Assembly: GCF_014155765.1 (NCBI RefSeq)
Contig: NZ_SCKT01000012.1
Span: 40,092 to 104,091 of the forward strand
Length of the DNA: 64,000 bases
From: Pantoea dispersa
Lineage (GTDB): Bacteria; Pseudomonadota; Gammaproteobacteria; Enterobacterales; Enterobacteriaceae
Direction: 5' to 3'
Below, one piece after another: positions 19,601-29,716 of this stretch. How positions within the stretch are numbered: position 1 is the stretch's first letter; each line of letters opens with the position of its first letter. The notes under the pieces were generated by a model. The model was not told the origin of the DNA. It did not search any database and worked only from the letters and a program-made list of their open reading frames with translations. The translations under genes were made by a program, and so were the position numbers.

Positions 19601-21019
19601 TCACCGTGGGTTAAGGCTGAAGTAGCGTCGGGCGTTATGGAAGCAGATATCCTGCAACATCGCGCCCAGCGCGGCTTCATCGTGCGGCACGATGCCGTCA
19701 CGCACCCACTCGCCAAACAGATTGCACAGAATGCGGCGGAAGTATTCGTGCCGCGTATAAGAAAGAAAACTGCGCGAATCGGTCAGCATGCCAACGAACT
19801 GACTGAGCAGCCCCATCTGCGCCAGCTGCTCCAGTTGCCGCAGCATCCCGTCACGCTGATCGTTGAACCACCAGCCAGAGCCGAACTGCATCTTGCCCGC
19901 CATCCCTGCGCCCTGAAAGTTACCCGCCATGGTAGCCAGCACTTCGTTGTCACGCGGATTGAGGCAGTAAAGAATGGTTTTTGGCAGCTGGTCATTGGTG
20001 TCCATCGCGTCCAGCAGGCGCGCCAGCGGCCAGGCAACAAGATGATCGCCGATGGAGTCGAAACCGCTGTCCGGGCCGAGCTGACGGAACATGCGCGTGC
20101 TGTTATTGCGGATCGCACCGATATGTAATTGCATCGCCCAGCCACGGCGGGCATACTCCGCGCCCAGCCACACCAGCACAGCGGTACTGAACTGCGCAAT
20201 CTCCAGCTCGCTCAGCGCCGCATTGCTGCGGCGTCTGGCGAGAATGCCATCCAGCACGCTGTCGGCTGGCACCGCAGCATAGCGCAGCGTTTCAATGCCG
20301 TGGTCGGCGGCACGGCAGCCATGGGCGGAAAAGTGGTCCAGTCGGCGCAGTAACGCCACACGCAGCGCATCAAAGCTATCGATACTGACATCTGCGGCGG
20401 CTTCCAGCCGGGTCAGGTAATCGGTGAATCCTTCCAGTTCAATCTTGAACACCCGGTCCGGACGCCAGCTCGGTGCCACCTCAATATCAAAGCTGCTGTC
20501 TTCAGCTATCTGACGATGGTACTGCAGGGAGTCGATCGGATCGTCAGTGGTGCCCACCATACGCACGTTCATCTGGCGCATGATGCCGCGCGCGGAAAAT
20601 TCAGGCGTGGCCAGCTTCTCCGCACACTCATGCCAGATGCGTGGTGCGGTTTCTGGTCCAAACAGCGTGTCTGTGATACCAAACGGCCGGCGCAGCTCCA
20701 GATGCGTCCAGTGATAGAGCGGATTGCCGAGCGTTTTTGGCACGGTCTGCGCCCAGGCCAGATATTTATCGTAATCGCTGGTGGTGTTACCGGTGATCAA
20801 TGATTCCTCTACACCCGCCGCGCGCAGTGCGCGCCATTTGTAGTGATCGCCCTCCAGCCAGATTTGCCCGAGGTTGGCAAACTGTCGGTCTTCTGCAATC
20901 TCCTGCGGATTGAGATGGCAGTGGTAATCATAGATCGGCATCTGCGCCGCCACGTCGTGATACAGGCGACGCGCCACCTCGCTGTGCAACAGAAAATCGT
21001 CATCCATAAAACGCTTCAT
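19601..21019 (-). CDS. uxaC: UxaC, uronate isomerase
   Basis: A 472-aa enzyme of the amidohydrolase superfamily that converts D-glucuronate to D-fructuronate (and galacturonate to tagaturonate). Metal-binding [12 protein letters not shown] lies near the N terminus, and [33 protein letters not shown] and [20 protein letters not shown] are all conserved. ATG 21019 has GGAGG upstream and aligns with the E. coli start. It overlaps the uxuB stop by 4 bp (ATGA), so the three enzymes form one translationally linked operon. Confidence 0.95.
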   Translation of the reverse strand: MKRFMDDDFLLHSEVARRLYHDVAAQMPIYDYHCHLNPQEIAEDRQFANLGQIWLEGDHYKWRALRAAGVEESLITGNTTSDYDKYLAWAQTVPKTLGNPLYHWTHLELRRPFGITDTLFGPETAPRIWHECAEKLATPEFSARGIMRQMNVRMVGTTDDPIDSLQYHRQIAEDSSFDIEVAPSWRPDRVFKIELEGFTDYLTRLEAAADVSIDSFDALRVALLRRLDHFSAHGCRAADHGIETLRYAAVPADSVLDGILARRRSNAALSELEIAQFSTAVLVWLGAEYARRGWAMQLHIGAIRNNSTRMFRQLGPDSGFDSIGDHLVAWPLARLLDAMDTNDQLPKTILYCLNPRDNEVLATMAGNFQGAGMAGKMQFGSGWWFNDQRDGMLRQLEQLAQMGLLSQFVGMLTDSRSFLSYTRHEYFRRILCNLFGEWVRDGIVPHDEAALGAMLQDICFHNARRYFSLNPR

Positions 21020-22497
21020 TTGGCCTCCGGATTGAGGGATGCAACCGCGGCTCTGGCACCCTGCTGGCACAGGCGGTCATAGGTGTGTTGCAGGGCGGCA
21101 ACAAAGGCCGGATTGGCGGGTAAGTCGTCCGCAAAGATCTCGTTAATGCCCAGCAGCGCCTGCACGCGGGCGGGACCTGAAGGGAACTGCTGATTAATCC
21201 GCTCAAACTTAGCGACCAGCGGATCAGCCACCGGGTAGCGCTCGCCCTTTTCGTCTTCGCCGAGGATATATCGCATCCAGCCCGCGATGCCGAGCAGCAG
21301 ATGCCGGCAGTCGCTGCCGTGATGCAGATGATAGCGCAGCGAATCCAGCATGCGCTGTGGCAGTTTCTGACTGCCATCGCTGGCAATTTGCGCCGTGCGA
21401 TGGCGCAGCGACGGATTACTGAAGCGCTCAAGCAGTTGATGCGCATACGCGTTCAGATCGCTGCCTGCCGGCATCGTCAGCGTGGCACGCTGTTCAGTCA
21501 GCATCAGCGACAGCGCGGCCTGACGGTAAGCGGGCAGCTGCATGGTATCAGCGATAGTTTCACAACCGCCGAGGTAGCCAAGATACGCCAGAAACGAGTG
21601 CGTGCCATTCAGCAGACGCAGTTTCATCAACTCGTAGGGGGCGACATCCGGAACAAATTGCGCACCAACGCGCTGCCAGTCGGGACGTCCCGCCAAGAAG
21701 TTATCTTCAATCACCCACTGACGAAACGGTTCGCAGGCGACACCGCAGGGATCGGCGATGCCCAGCAACCCGGTAATCTCGCGCTGCGTCTCTTCCGTCA
21801 CGGCCGGCACGATGCGGTCAACCATGGTGCAGGGAAATGTAACCTGTTGGTCAATCCATGCCGCCAGCGCCGCATCCTGCCGTTGTGCCAGACCGATGAC
21901 CGCAGCCCGCGCGACGTGGCCGTTATCACGCAGATTGTCGCATGACAGCACGGTAAAAGGCGCTAACCCGGCTTCACGCCGCAAGCGCAGCGCCTCAACG
22001 ATAAAGCCAATGGCGGATTTCGGCTGCCGGGGATGGGCCAGATCGTGCACGATCAGCGGATGGGTGCTATCCAGTTCGCCAGTTGCGCCATGAGTGCAAT
22101 AGCCTTTTTCGGTTACCGTCAGCGAGACGATGGCGGTTTCCGCGCGGGAAAGCGCGTTAAGAATGCCGTCACAACCGTCCAGCGCCGGGTGCAGCGCGGA
22201 GTGTACGGAACCAATGATTTTGACGTCATGACGCGTCGCGCCTTGCTCGGTGACGCTGTAGAGCAAATTCTGCGCGCGCAATTGTTCCACCAGCTGTCTG
22301 CCGCTGGCCGACATCAGGTTGACCTCGCAAATGCCCCAGTCGCTGTCGCTTATCTCCAGCAGATGGTGCTGATAGAGCGCCTGATGCGCGCGATGAAACG
22401 CGCCGCAGCCGATGTGCACGATGCGCGGCACCAGCCGCTGCTGCTGCCATGCGGGCCGCGCCACCTTAATGCTGGCGTCGGCAAGGTTGTGTTGCAT
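21016..22497 (-). CDS. uxuB: UxuB, fructuronate reductase (mannonate oxidoreductase)
   Basis: A 493-aa enzyme of the mannitol dehydrogenase family. It reduces D-fructuronate to D-mannonate with NADH. The nucleotide-binding region begins [18 protein letters not shown], and the catalytic domain holds [20 protein letters not shown], where the Lys and the N-G-x-H pattern are active-site features. [17 protein letters not shown]-like segments set UxuB apart from UxaB. It is between uxuA and uxaC; 64 bp separate it from uxuA. Confidence 0.94.
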   Translation of the reverse strand: MQHNLADASIKVARPAWQQQRLVPRIVHIGCGAFHRAHQALYQHHLLEISDSDWGICEVNLMSASGRQLVEQLRAQNLLYSVTEQGATRHDVKIIGSVHSALHPALDGCDGILNALSRAETAIVSLTVTEKGYCTHGATGELDSTHPLIVHDLAHPRQPKSAIGFIVEALRLRREAGLAPFTVLSCDNLRDNGHVARAAVIGLAQRQDAALAAWIDQQVTFPCTMVDRIVPAVTEETQREITGLLGIADPCGVACEPFRQWVIEDNFLAGRPDWQRVGAQFVPDVAPYELMKLRLLNGTHSFLAYLGYLGGCETIADTMQLPAYRQAALSLMLTEQRATLTMPAGSDLNAYAHQLLERFSNPSLRHRTAQIASDGSQKLPQRMLDSLRYHLHHGSDCRHLLLGIAGWMRYILGEDEKGERYPVADPLVAKFERINQQFPSGPARVQALLGINEIFADDLPANPAFVAALQHTYDRLCQQGARAAVASLNPEAK

Positions 22498-22561
22498 GTG
22501 AACTCCTCAGTGTCCGGCGTGACTGCGCGTCCGCCGGGCAAGCGGTACAGGGCGACCGGCG

Positions 22562-23740
22562 TCAGAAAAAGGCGCGGTGTATCGCCAGCTCAACGCCACG
22601 AATCTCAGCCAGACCTTTCAGCCGGCCAATCGCGGAATAACCCGGGTTGGTTTTCTTGTGCAGATCGTCCAGCATCTGATGCCCGTGGTCGGGCCGCATC
22701 GGGATCAGGTCTTCCTGCCCCGCATTACGACGGCGCTGCTCCTCTTCGGCAATCGCTTTGATCACCGCAAACATATCGACATCGCCGCCAAGGTGCGCGG
22801 CTTCGTGGAAAGTTTTGGGGTTGGCTTCACGCCGGGTTGAGCGCAGATGGGCAAAATAGATGCGCGGCCCAAAACGTTTCACCATGCCGGCTAAATCATT
22901 TTCCGCCAGTACGCCGTACGAACCGGTACACATCGTGAAGCCGTTGGCCGGGCTGTCGATGGTGTCGATCATCCACTGCAGGTCGTCGGCATTGGAGACG
23001 ATACGCGGCAGGCCGAGGATCGGGCGCGGCGGATCGTCCGGATGTACCGCCATGCGAATACCGACCTCTTCAGCAACCGGGATGATGCCGCGCAAAAACG
23101 TGGCAAAGTGCTCGCGCAGCCGGGCTTTGTCGATGCCGTCATAGCGCGCCAGCTGAGCACGAAACTGCGCCAGCGTATAGCCCTCTTCCGCGCCGGGTAA
23201 TCCGGCGATGATGTTACGCGTTAGCCGCAGCTTGTGCTCTTCGCTCATGCTGGCGAAGCGCGCAGCGGCCTGGGCTATCTCGTCAGCGCTGTAATCATTT
23301 TCTGCGCCCTGACGCTGCAGGATATGCAGCTCGAATACCGCAAATTCAATCTGATCGAAGCGCAGCGCTTTCGCGCCATCCGGCAGCTCGAACGCCAGGT
23401 CGGTGCGCGTCCAGTCCAGAATCGGCATGAAGTTGTAGCACACGGTGTGGATGCCGCACTGCGCCAGATTGCGCAGCGACTGCTGATAGTTGCTGATCCA
23501 CTTTTGGCACTGCCCGCCGCCGGTTTTGAGCTCCTCATGGATCGGCACACTCTCTACCACCGACCAGACCAGCCCGGCCGCTTCAATCATCGCTTTGCGC
23601 TGCAAAATCTCCTCCACCGGCCACACCTCGCAGTTCGGGATGTGATGCAGGGCAGTCACAATGCCGGTAGCGCCCGCCTGTCGGGCATCGGCGAGTGAAA
23701 CGGGATCGTCAGGGCCATACCAGCGCCAGGTCTGCTTCAT
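22562..23740 (-). CDS. uxuA: UxuA, mannonate dehydratase
   Basis: A 392-aa TIM-barrel enzyme that dehydrates D-mannonate to 2-keto-3-deoxygluconate, the last uxu step before KdgK/Eda. It starts [34 protein letters not shown] and holds the metal-site segments [25 protein letters not shown] and [15 protein letters not shown] 23740 has AGGAG 7-8 nt upstream; a longer frame to 23800 is not supported. It is the first gene of uxuA-uxuB-uxaC and divergent from the transporter. Confidence 0.96.
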   Translation of the reverse strand: MKQTWRWYGPDDPVSLADARQAGATGIVTALHHIPNCEVWPVEEILQRKAMIEAAGLVWSVVESVPIHEELKTGGGQCQKWISNYQQSLRNLAQCGIHTVCYNFMPILDWTRTDLAFELPDGAKALRFDQIEFAVFELHILQRQGAENDYSADEIAQAAARFASMSEEHKLRLTRNIIAGLPGAEEGYTLAQFRAQLARYDGIDKARLREHFATFLRGIIPVAEEVGIRMAVHPDDPPRPILGLPRIVSNADDLQWMIDTIDSPANGFTMCTGSYGVLAENDLAGMVKRFGPRIYFAHLRSTRREANPKTFHEAAHLGGDVDMFAVIKAIAEEEQRRRNAGQEDLIPMRPDHGHQMLDDLHKKTNPGYSAIGRLKGLAEIRGVELAIHRAFF

Positions 23741-23788
23741 GTCGTTTTCTCCTGCGGGCCTGAGCATCATCCTCAAAGCCCTTCCATT

Positions 23789-23800
23789 TTGGTTGACCAA
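23789..23800. promoter_or_regulatory. UxuR/ExuR-type operator, uxuA side
   Basis: TTGGTTGACCAA, a perfect 5-2-5 palindrome in the leader of uxuA, 49 bp upstream of its ATG. It matches the TTGGT..ACCAA core expected of UxuR/ExuR sites. Confidence 0.7.
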
Positions 23801-23893
23801 TATTACAAGCGAAGCGCTTTATGAGTCATAAAAAGTGGCTGCGCAGCGTCAAATTCGGCCTTTCACCGGCGGAAGTCAACCTGATAAATGATT

Positions 23894-23905
23894 TTGGTTA
23901 ACCAG
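23894..23905. promoter_or_regulatory. UxuR/ExuR-type operator, central
   Basis: TTGGTTAACCAG, the same palindrome with one mismatch in the outermost base, 105 bp centre to centre from the first (10 helical turns). It could serve the divergent transporter gene and allow looping between sites. Confidence 0.6.
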
Positions 23906-24104
23906 ATCACAAATACCACATCAGGCTGGCGACCACCTGGCCTAACTGTGGTTCACTCCCGGCGGATAGTTAGAACAGGACGCATCACGCCACGCCCGGC
24001 AATCAAGGGCCAGGGGTTATGCGCTGGCCGGTATGAACTCCACCTCCGGCCAGGCAGTCACAGACGTTGCTCACACATGCTGTTAATAATGAATGGAGAA
24101 TCCG

Positions 24105-25406
24105 ATGAACCGCAGTTTGAACCCAGGGATTGCCGCAACCGGCACGAAACGCGTCATCCGTCATCTGCGCTGGTGGGTGCTGGTGCTTTTTCTCGCCGGT
24201 GTCACCGTTAACTACATTACCCGTAACTCGTTAGGTATTCTGGCCCCCGAGCTGAAAACCAGTCTCGGCATCACCACAGAACAATATTCATGGATAGTCG
24301 GCGCTTTTCAGCTGGCTTATACCTTCTTTCAACCGATCTGCGGCTGGCTGATTGACGTCATTGGCCTCAAACTCGGCTTCTTCATCTGCGCCACCATCTG
24401 GGCGCTGGCCTGTCTGTTACATGCCGGCGCCGCCAGCTGGTTGCACCTGGCCATTTTGCGCTTTGTCATGGGCGGAGCTGAAGCGGCCGCCACGCCGGCT
24501 AACGCCAAAGTGATTGGTGAATGGTTCCCGAAAAAAGAGCGTCCGATCGCGGCCGGCTGGGCCGGCGTCGGCTTCTCGATTGGCGCCATGCTGGCGCCTC
24601 CCATCATCTACTTTGCCCACGCCTCGTTCGGCTGGCAGGGCGCATTCCTGTTTACCGGCTGTCTGGCTCTGGGCTGGGTGGTGCTGTGGTGGCTGTTGTA
24701 TCGCGATCCGGAACGTAACCCGAATCTCAGCAGCGATGAGCTGGCCTTTATTCGTCAGGATAATGAGCCACCGGCGGTCAAACTGCCCTTTTTCAAAGCC
24801 CTGAAAACCGTCTCCAGAAACAAGCGTTTTTACGGTATCGCCATTCCCGCTTTTATGGCTGAACCGGCATGGGGCGTGCTGAGCTTCTGGGTACCGCTCT
24901 ATCTGGCAAAAGACCTGGGAATGGACCTGAAACAGATTGCCATGTTCGCCTGGCTGCCGTTCCTCGCGGCGGATCTCGGCAGTGCAGCCAGCGGCTACCT
25001 GACGCGCATCTATACCCGGCTGTTTGGCTTCAGGCTGGTAAATTCCGTTGTCGCCAGCTCGGTCACCGGCGCCTTTCTGATGCTGTCGCTGGCACTGGTG
25101 GCGATGACCAAAGACCCCTACGTCGCGATTGCCCTGATCTCGATTGGCGGTTTTGGTCATCAGATCATTTCCTGCATGTTGAGTGCGCTGGTGGTGGAAA
25201 AATTTGATAAGGGCCAGATGGCCACGGTGAATGGCATGCGCGGCTCGTTTGCCTGGATCTCCAGCTTCCTGTTTTCGCTGGTGATTGGCGTGACGGCTGA
25301 CAAAATCGGCTTTAACCCGCTGTTTGTCGCCATGGGCTTTTTTGACCTGATCGGTGCAGTCTTCCTGATTGCGTTTATTGCTGAGCGTCGTTCAGCGACC
25401 CAATGA
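24105..25406 (+). CDS. MFS hexuronate transporter, ExuT-like
   Basis: A 433-aa, 12-span anion:cation symporter of the major facilitator superfamily. It shares ExuT/GudP-type features: TVNYITRNSLGILAPEL in span 1, GGAEAAATPANAKVIGEWFPKKER after span 4, and AEPAWGVLSFWVPLYL in the second half. ATG 24105 has GGAG 7 nt upstream; ATG 24093 has none. Divergent from uxuA and sharing a spacer with two operators, it is very likely the glucuronate (or glucuronide) importer. The GH31 gene follows after 11 bp. Confidence 0.85.
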   Translation: MNRSLNPGIAATGTKRVIRHLRWWVLVLFLAGVTVNYITRNSLGILAPELKTSLGITTEQYSWIVGAFQLAYTFFQPICGWLIDVIGLKLGFFICATIWALACLLHAGAASWLHLAILRFVMGGAEAAATPANAKVIGEWFPKKERPIAAGWAGVGFSIGAMLAPPIIYFAHASFGWQGAFLFTGCLALGWVVLWWLLYRDPERNPNLSSDELAFIRQDNEPPAVKLPFFKALKTVSRNKRFYGIAIPAFMAEPAWGVLSFWVPLYLAKDLGMDLKQIAMFAWLPFLAADLGSAASGYLTRIYTRLFGFRLVNSVVASSVTGAFLMLSLALVAMTKDPYVAIALISIGGFGHQIISCMLSALVVEKFDKGQMATVNGMRGSFAWISSFLFSLVIGVTADKIGFNPLFVAMGFFDLIGAVFLIAFIAERRSATQ

Positions 25407-25417
25407 AGTAGGTAACG

Positions 25418-27811
25418 ATGAAAACCTTAAAAAACTGGTCTTTAGCCCATTCTGATCGTCACCATGTGGTGCTTAACGTCGATGGCAAACACCATCTGTG
25501 CCTGTACGTGCTGGAAAAAGGTCTGTTCCGCGTGGTGATCAAGCGCCACGGCAACTACAGTCTGGACCGCACCTGGAGCATTGCGCCGGAACAGGATGTT
25601 CCATGGGAAGGGCGTCCGCGCGACAGCCTGGCCGGGTTTAGCCTGCCCGGTTTTACGCTGGAGGAAGAAGCCAATTGTCTGACCATCAGTACCGACACGC
25701 TGCGCGTGATAGTGCGTCAGCCGCTGGCGCTGGAGTGGCAGTACCGTGATGCCGCAGGCGACTGGCAACTGCTGACCGGCGATCGCCCCACCAGCGCCTA
25801 TCAGATCAACGCACACGGCGACGGCGTGGCGCACTATCAGCGCCGCATGGCGGACGACCGCTACTACGGTCTGGGCGAAAAAACTGGCGATCTGCAACGC
25901 AACGGCAAACGCTTTGAGATGCGTAATCTGGATGCTATGGGTTACAACGCCTCCTCCACCGATCCGCTGTACAAACATGTGCCCTTCACCCTCACGCGGC
26001 GTAACGACGTCAGCTTTGGCCTGTTCTACGATAACCTCAGCACCAGCTGGTTCGATCTGGGTAACGAGCTGGATAACTATCACCAGCCGTATCGCCGCTG
26101 GCAGGCGGAGAGTGGCGATATCGATTACTACCTGTTTGTCGGTAAGCGGGTGCTGGATATCACCAAAACCTTCGTACGCCTGACCGGCAAAACGCTGTTC
26201 GGCCCCAAATGGAGTCTGGGCTACAGCGGCTCGACCATGCATTATACCGATGCGCCGGATGCGCAAAATCAGCTGATGAACTTCATCCGCCTGTGCGAAG
26301 AGCACGCTATTCCGTGCGACTCCTTCCAGCTCTCCTCGGGCTATACCTCCATCAATAACAAGCGTTATGTGTTCAACTGGAACTACGACAAAGTGCCGCA
26401 GCCGGAAGCGATGAGCGAGGCGTTTCACGATGCCGGGCTGCGCCTGGCGGCCAACATCAAACCCTGCCTGCTGCAGGATCACCCGCGCTATGAAGAAGTC
26501 GCAGCTCAGGGACTGTTTATCCGCGATTCGGAAGAGGATGTGCCAGAGCGCTCGGTGTTCTGGGATGATGAAGGATCGCATCTCGATTTCACCCATCCGC
26601 AAACGGTGGCCTGGTGGCAGGAGAACGTCACCCGTCAGCTGCTGGAAAAAGGCATCGACGCCACCTGGAATGATAACAACGAGTATGAAGTCTGGGACGG
26701 TGAAGCGCGCTGCCACGGCTTCGGTACGCCGATTGCCATCAAGCACATTCGCCCGGTGATGCCGCTGCTGATGATGCGCGCCTCGATGGAAGCGCAACAG
26801 CGCTTTGCCCCCCAACAGCGACCGTTCCTGATTTCGCGCTCCGGCTGCGCCGGGATGCAGCGCTACGTTCAAACCTGGAGCGGCGATAACCGCACCAACT
26901 GGACCTCGCTGCGCTACAACATTCGCATGGGCCTCGGCATGAGCCTGTCCGGCTTGTATAACGTCGGTCACGACGTCGGCGGCTTCTCGGGGGATAAACC
27001 CGACGCAGAGCTGTTTATGCGCTGGGTGCAGAATGGCGTCATGCATCCGCGCTTCACCATTCATTCATGGAATGACGATCACACCGTGAATGAGCCGTGG
27101 ATGTATCCTTCGGTCACACCCGCGATTCGGGCGGCCATTGCGCTGCGCTATCGCCTGCTGCCGTATCTTTACACGCTGCTGTGGCAGGCGCATGCGGACG
27201 ATGAACCGATGCTACGTCCGACGTTCCTCGATCATGAACATGATGCCCAGACCTTTGCTGAGTGTGATGAATTCCTGCTCGGCCGCGATCTGCTGGTCGC
27301 CAGCGTAGTGGAACCCGGCCAGCGTGAACGCCGCCTGTGGCTGCCCGACAACCAGACAGGCTGGTATGATTTCGCCACGCAGCAGTGGTATAGCGGGGGT
27401 CAGTGGATCACCTTACCTGCGCCCCTGGAAACGCAGCCGCTGCTGGTGCGCGCAGGTGCGGCACTGCCACTCAGCGAGCGAATTGCTCACGTCGAGGCCG
27501 CCGCAGACGATCGTCGCACGCTGCAGCTTTACCCGTTGCAGGGCAAAGGCGTTAGCCACGGTGAACTGTTCGAAGATGATGGCGAGTCCTGGGGCTATCA
27601 GCAGGGCAATGCGCTGTGGCTGCAGTGGGAAATGCGCTGCGAAGCCACAGCCATTCACCTTACGTTGCGGCGCAAGGGTGATTATCAGCCGGCATGGCAA
27701 ACGTTGCAGATTACCCTGCCCGCCAGTGAACAGCGTGCGCTGTTTATCGACGGTGTCGCCGCAGACGCTGCGCCAGCCGACGTGACGCTGGCTCAGATTT
27801 CCCGCAGCTGA
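25418..27811 (+). CDS. Glycoside hydrolase family 31 (alpha-glycosidase)
   Basis: A 797-aa GH31 enzyme with no signal peptide, so it acts in the cytoplasm. Residues about 1-240 are the N-terminal beta-sandwich (RYYGLGEKTGDLQRNGKRFEMRNLDAMGY). The catalytic barrel carries the nucleophile Asp in WNDNNEYE (about D419) and the acid/base Asp in WSGDNRTNW (about D490). C-terminal beta domains follow. Alpha-glucosidase, alpha-xylosidase or another specificity cannot be told apart from the motifs alone. Only 11 bp after the transporter gene and inside a glucuronate locus, its natural substrate may be an imported uronate-containing disaccharide; that is inference. Confidence 0.9.
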   Translation: MKTLKNWSLAHSDRHHVVLNVDGKHHLCLYVLEKGLFRVVIKRHGNYSLDRTWSIAPEQDVPWEGRPRDSLAGFSLPGFTLEEEANCLTISTDTLRVIVRQPLALEWQYRDAAGDWQLLTGDRPTSAYQINAHGDGVAHYQRRMADDRYYGLGEKTGDLQRNGKRFEMRNLDAMGYNASSTDPLYKHVPFTLTRRNDVSFGLFYDNLSTSWFDLGNELDNYHQPYRRWQAESGDIDYYLFVGKRVLDITKTFVRLTGKTLFGPKWSLGYSGSTMHYTDAPDAQNQLMNFIRLCEEHAIPCDSFQLSSGYTSINNKRYVFNWNYDKVPQPEAMSEAFHDAGLRLAANIKPCLLQDHPRYEEVAAQGLFIRDSEEDVPERSVFWDDEGSHLDFTHPQTVAWWQENVTRQLLEKGIDATWNDNNEYEVWDGEARCHGFGTPIAIKHIRPVMPLLMMRASMEAQQRFAPQQRPFLISRSGCAGMQRYVQTWSGDNRTNWTSLRYNIRMGLGMSLSGLYNVGHDVGGFSGDKPDAELFMRWVQNGVMHPRFTIHSWNDDHTVNEPWMYPSVTPAIRAAIALRYRLLPYLYTLLWQAHADDEPMLRPTFLDHEHDAQTFAECDEFLLGRDLLVASVVEPGQRERRLWLPDNQTGWYDFATQQWYSGGQWITLPAPLETQPLLVRAGAALPLSERIAHVEAAADDRRTLQLYPLQGKGVSHGELFEDDGESWGYQQGNALWLQWEMRCEATAIHLTLRRKGDYQPAWQTLQITLPASEQRALFIDGVAADAAPADVTLAQISRS

Positions 27812-28037
27812 TAAAAGCAGGAGCGCACCGATGTCGGGTGCGCCTGCTTAACTTCACCACAGCCCGCTTTTCTCTCCCTCAGCAGCTTACACCACCACGA
27901 TATCTGCCCGTTTTCTATCCCGACGTTATCCCGCTAATAAATCTATCCGGTTTAAGCAATATTCAACTTTGGCGCGCTATTAGTCATTAAGACGACATAT
28001 AACCGGATAATTCCCGACTTCTCAAAGGGCCTCTGTG

Positions 28038-28310
28038 ATGAAAAGATTGCTGTTACCGATGATAGCTTTACTTGCCAGCCACGCCACCCTTGCCGCCGAC
28101 GGTCAAATCACGTTCGTCGGCGCGATCGTTGAACCCTCCTGTGATTATGCCGTGACGCGCAGCGTCTCGCTGAACTGCACGCGCGAAGGGATTAAAAAGA
28201 GCGAAACCCTGCAGGTTAATGGTGCCGCGCGTGAATTACCTTACGCGCTGGGCACCGCGCGCATTACCCGGGAGCGTGGTTTGACTTTTCTGCAGGTTGA
28301 ATATAATTGA
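28038..28310 (+). CDS. Short type-1 fimbrial-like secreted protein
   Basis: A 90-aa protein with a clear Sec signal peptide (KRLLLPMIALLASHATLA, cleavage before ADGQ). The mature part, about 71 residues, starts GQITFVGAIVEPSCDY, as in type 1 pilins, with two Cys (about 12 residues apart) that may form a disulfide. It is half the length of a normal pilin, and no chaperone or usher gene is near, so it is not an ordinary pilus subunit. ATG 28038 has AAAGGG at 8 nt; GTG 28035 is the alternative. The leader (27812-28037) holds an imperfect stem-loop (27817-27847) just after the GH31 stop. Confidence 0.65.
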   Translation: MKRLLLPMIALLASHATLAADGQITFVGAIVEPSCDYAVTRSVSLNCTREGIKKSETLQVNGAARELPYALGTARITRERGLTFLQVEYN

Positions 28311-28658
28311 TGGTTTTAAGTCTGATTTACTCAGCTGCTCATTATCGTAGTCATTATCACTGCCTGGCAAAGGAATGCTTTATAAAATAGAGTTTCTCTT
28401 AACCCATCCAGGCATTTCACTTCCAAAATAACAGGCATCTGATTAATCTGGCATCCAACGCTTCAGTCTGCAGATATTTTTAACTGCATGATGAGGGATA
28501 TAAGCATCATTTGCGACTTCATGATTTTATATAAAAATAGCGCCTGTACGGTGCCGCCGGAAATGCCCCGTCTGATGGCCGCGGCCGGGTATTCAGCTCG
28601 CGCGCCTGATCGCCCATCGCACATTGACTTCTTTCGTGGCGCAGGTACATTTTACGCC
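28311..28658. other. Spacer before the GlxA-type regulator
   Basis: A 348-bp AT-rich stretch between the fimbrial-like gene and the regulator. No gene with a ribosome site was found; an in-frame extension of the regulator up to 28488 lacks one and is not family-like. Probably holds the promoter of the regulator. Confidence 0.35.
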
Positions 28659-29639
28659 ATGAAAACCTTTCTGATTATTGTCCCGGACGGCGGCATGCTG
28701 TTCGAAGCGGCGGGTATCGCCGACATCCTGATGCACGCCAACCTGCACCTGCCGGTGGGCGTCGCTGGCGCACGCTATCGTATCAGCATTGCGACCACGC
28801 AGCCGCACCAGGTGATCCACGGCCAGTCCGGCCTCAATCTGCTCGCCGACCTCAAACTGGCTGAACTCGATCCGCGCGAACGCTGGGACACCATCATGAT
28901 TACCGGCCGCGGTGATAACCCCGAAGAACGCAACATGGTGGTGGACTGGATTAAGCTGGCTGCCCCACAGGCGCGCCGCGTGGTGTCGATTTGCGGTGCG
29001 GCGATGCTGCTGGCGGAGGCGGGATTGCTGGATGGCCGGCGCGCCACCAGCCACTGGCGTCTGCTGGACACGCTGCAGGCCAGCTATCCGCGCGTGCAGG
29101 TTGAAGGCGGCCCGCTGTATATCCAGGATGGCCCAATCTGGACCTCTGGCGGCGTCAGCTCCGGCTTCGATCTGACGCTGGCGCTGGTAGAGGGAGATTT
29201 TGGTTTCAGCGTGGCGCGCGACATCGCGCAGGATATGGTGATGTATCTGCGTCGTCCCGGCGGCCAGATGCAGTTCAGCCGCTTTCACCTGCAGTCCGTC
29301 AGCGAGTCGGGGCCGATTGCTCAGCTGCAGAGCTGGATCGCCGCCCATCTGGCGGAAGACCTGTCGGTAGAGAACCTGGCGGCCCAGGTGGCGATGAGCC
29401 CACGTAACTTTACCCGCGTGTTCAGCCGCGAAACCGGCGTTTCACCGGCGCGCTATGTGGCAGAAGCGCGGCTGGCGGCGGCGCGCGAGCGGCTGGAGCA
29501 GACGCGCGAGACGCTGGAACGCATTGCCATCGCCACCGGCTTTGGCAGCAGCATCAACCTGCGGCGCAGCTTCGAGCGCCAGCTGCATCTCACGCCCAAC
29601 GAATATCGCCAGCGCTTTCACAGCCGCAAAATGGCGTAA
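28659..29639 (+). CDS. GlxA-family transcriptional regulator (DJ-1/PfpI-like plus AraC domain)
   Basis: A 326-aa regulator. Residues about 1-190 form a class I glutamine amidotransferase/DJ-1-like sensor domain, with the nucleophile-elbow-type segment VVSICGAAMLLAEAGLLDGRRATSHW. Residues about 225-320 are an AraC-type DNA-binding domain with two helix-turn-helix units (SVENLAAQVAMSPRNFTRVFSRETGVSPARYV and LERIAIATGFGSSINLRRSFERQLHLTPNEYR). The GAPDH-like gene begins 78 bp downstream on the same strand and may be its target or operon partner. Ligand unknown. Confidence 0.85.
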   Translation: MKTFLIIVPDGGMLFEAAGIADILMHANLHLPVGVAGARYRISIATTQPHQVIHGQSGLNLLADLKLAELDPRERWDTIMITGRGDNPEERNMVVDWIKLAAPQARRVVSICGAAMLLAEAGLLDGRRATSHWRLLDTLQASYPRVQVEGGPLYIQDGPIWTSGGVSSGFDLTLALVEGDFGFSVARDIAQDMVMYLRRPGGQMQFSRFHLQSVSESGPIAQLQSWIAAHLAEDLSVENLAAQVAMSPRNFTRVFSRETGVSPARYVAEARLAAARERLEQTRETLERIAIATGFGSSINLRRSFERQLHLTPNEYRQRFHSRKMA

Positions 29640-29716
29640 AGTGATCCTTTTTTGTCGTTTACGCCAGTGCACACCAGGCCTACAGTGACTGCAGTAACTT
29701 CACTAAGGAGTCAGTC

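Noticed and set aside
25442-27064. Long 540-codon antisense ORF opposite the GH31 gene
   Set aside because: It mirrors a well-supported GH31 gene in GC-rich DNA; its translation has no family resemblance.
28488-28658. N-terminal extension of the GlxA-type regulator
   Set aside because: The extra 57 residues are unlike the family and the upstream ATGs lack a ribosome site; the DJ-1-like domain begins at 28659.
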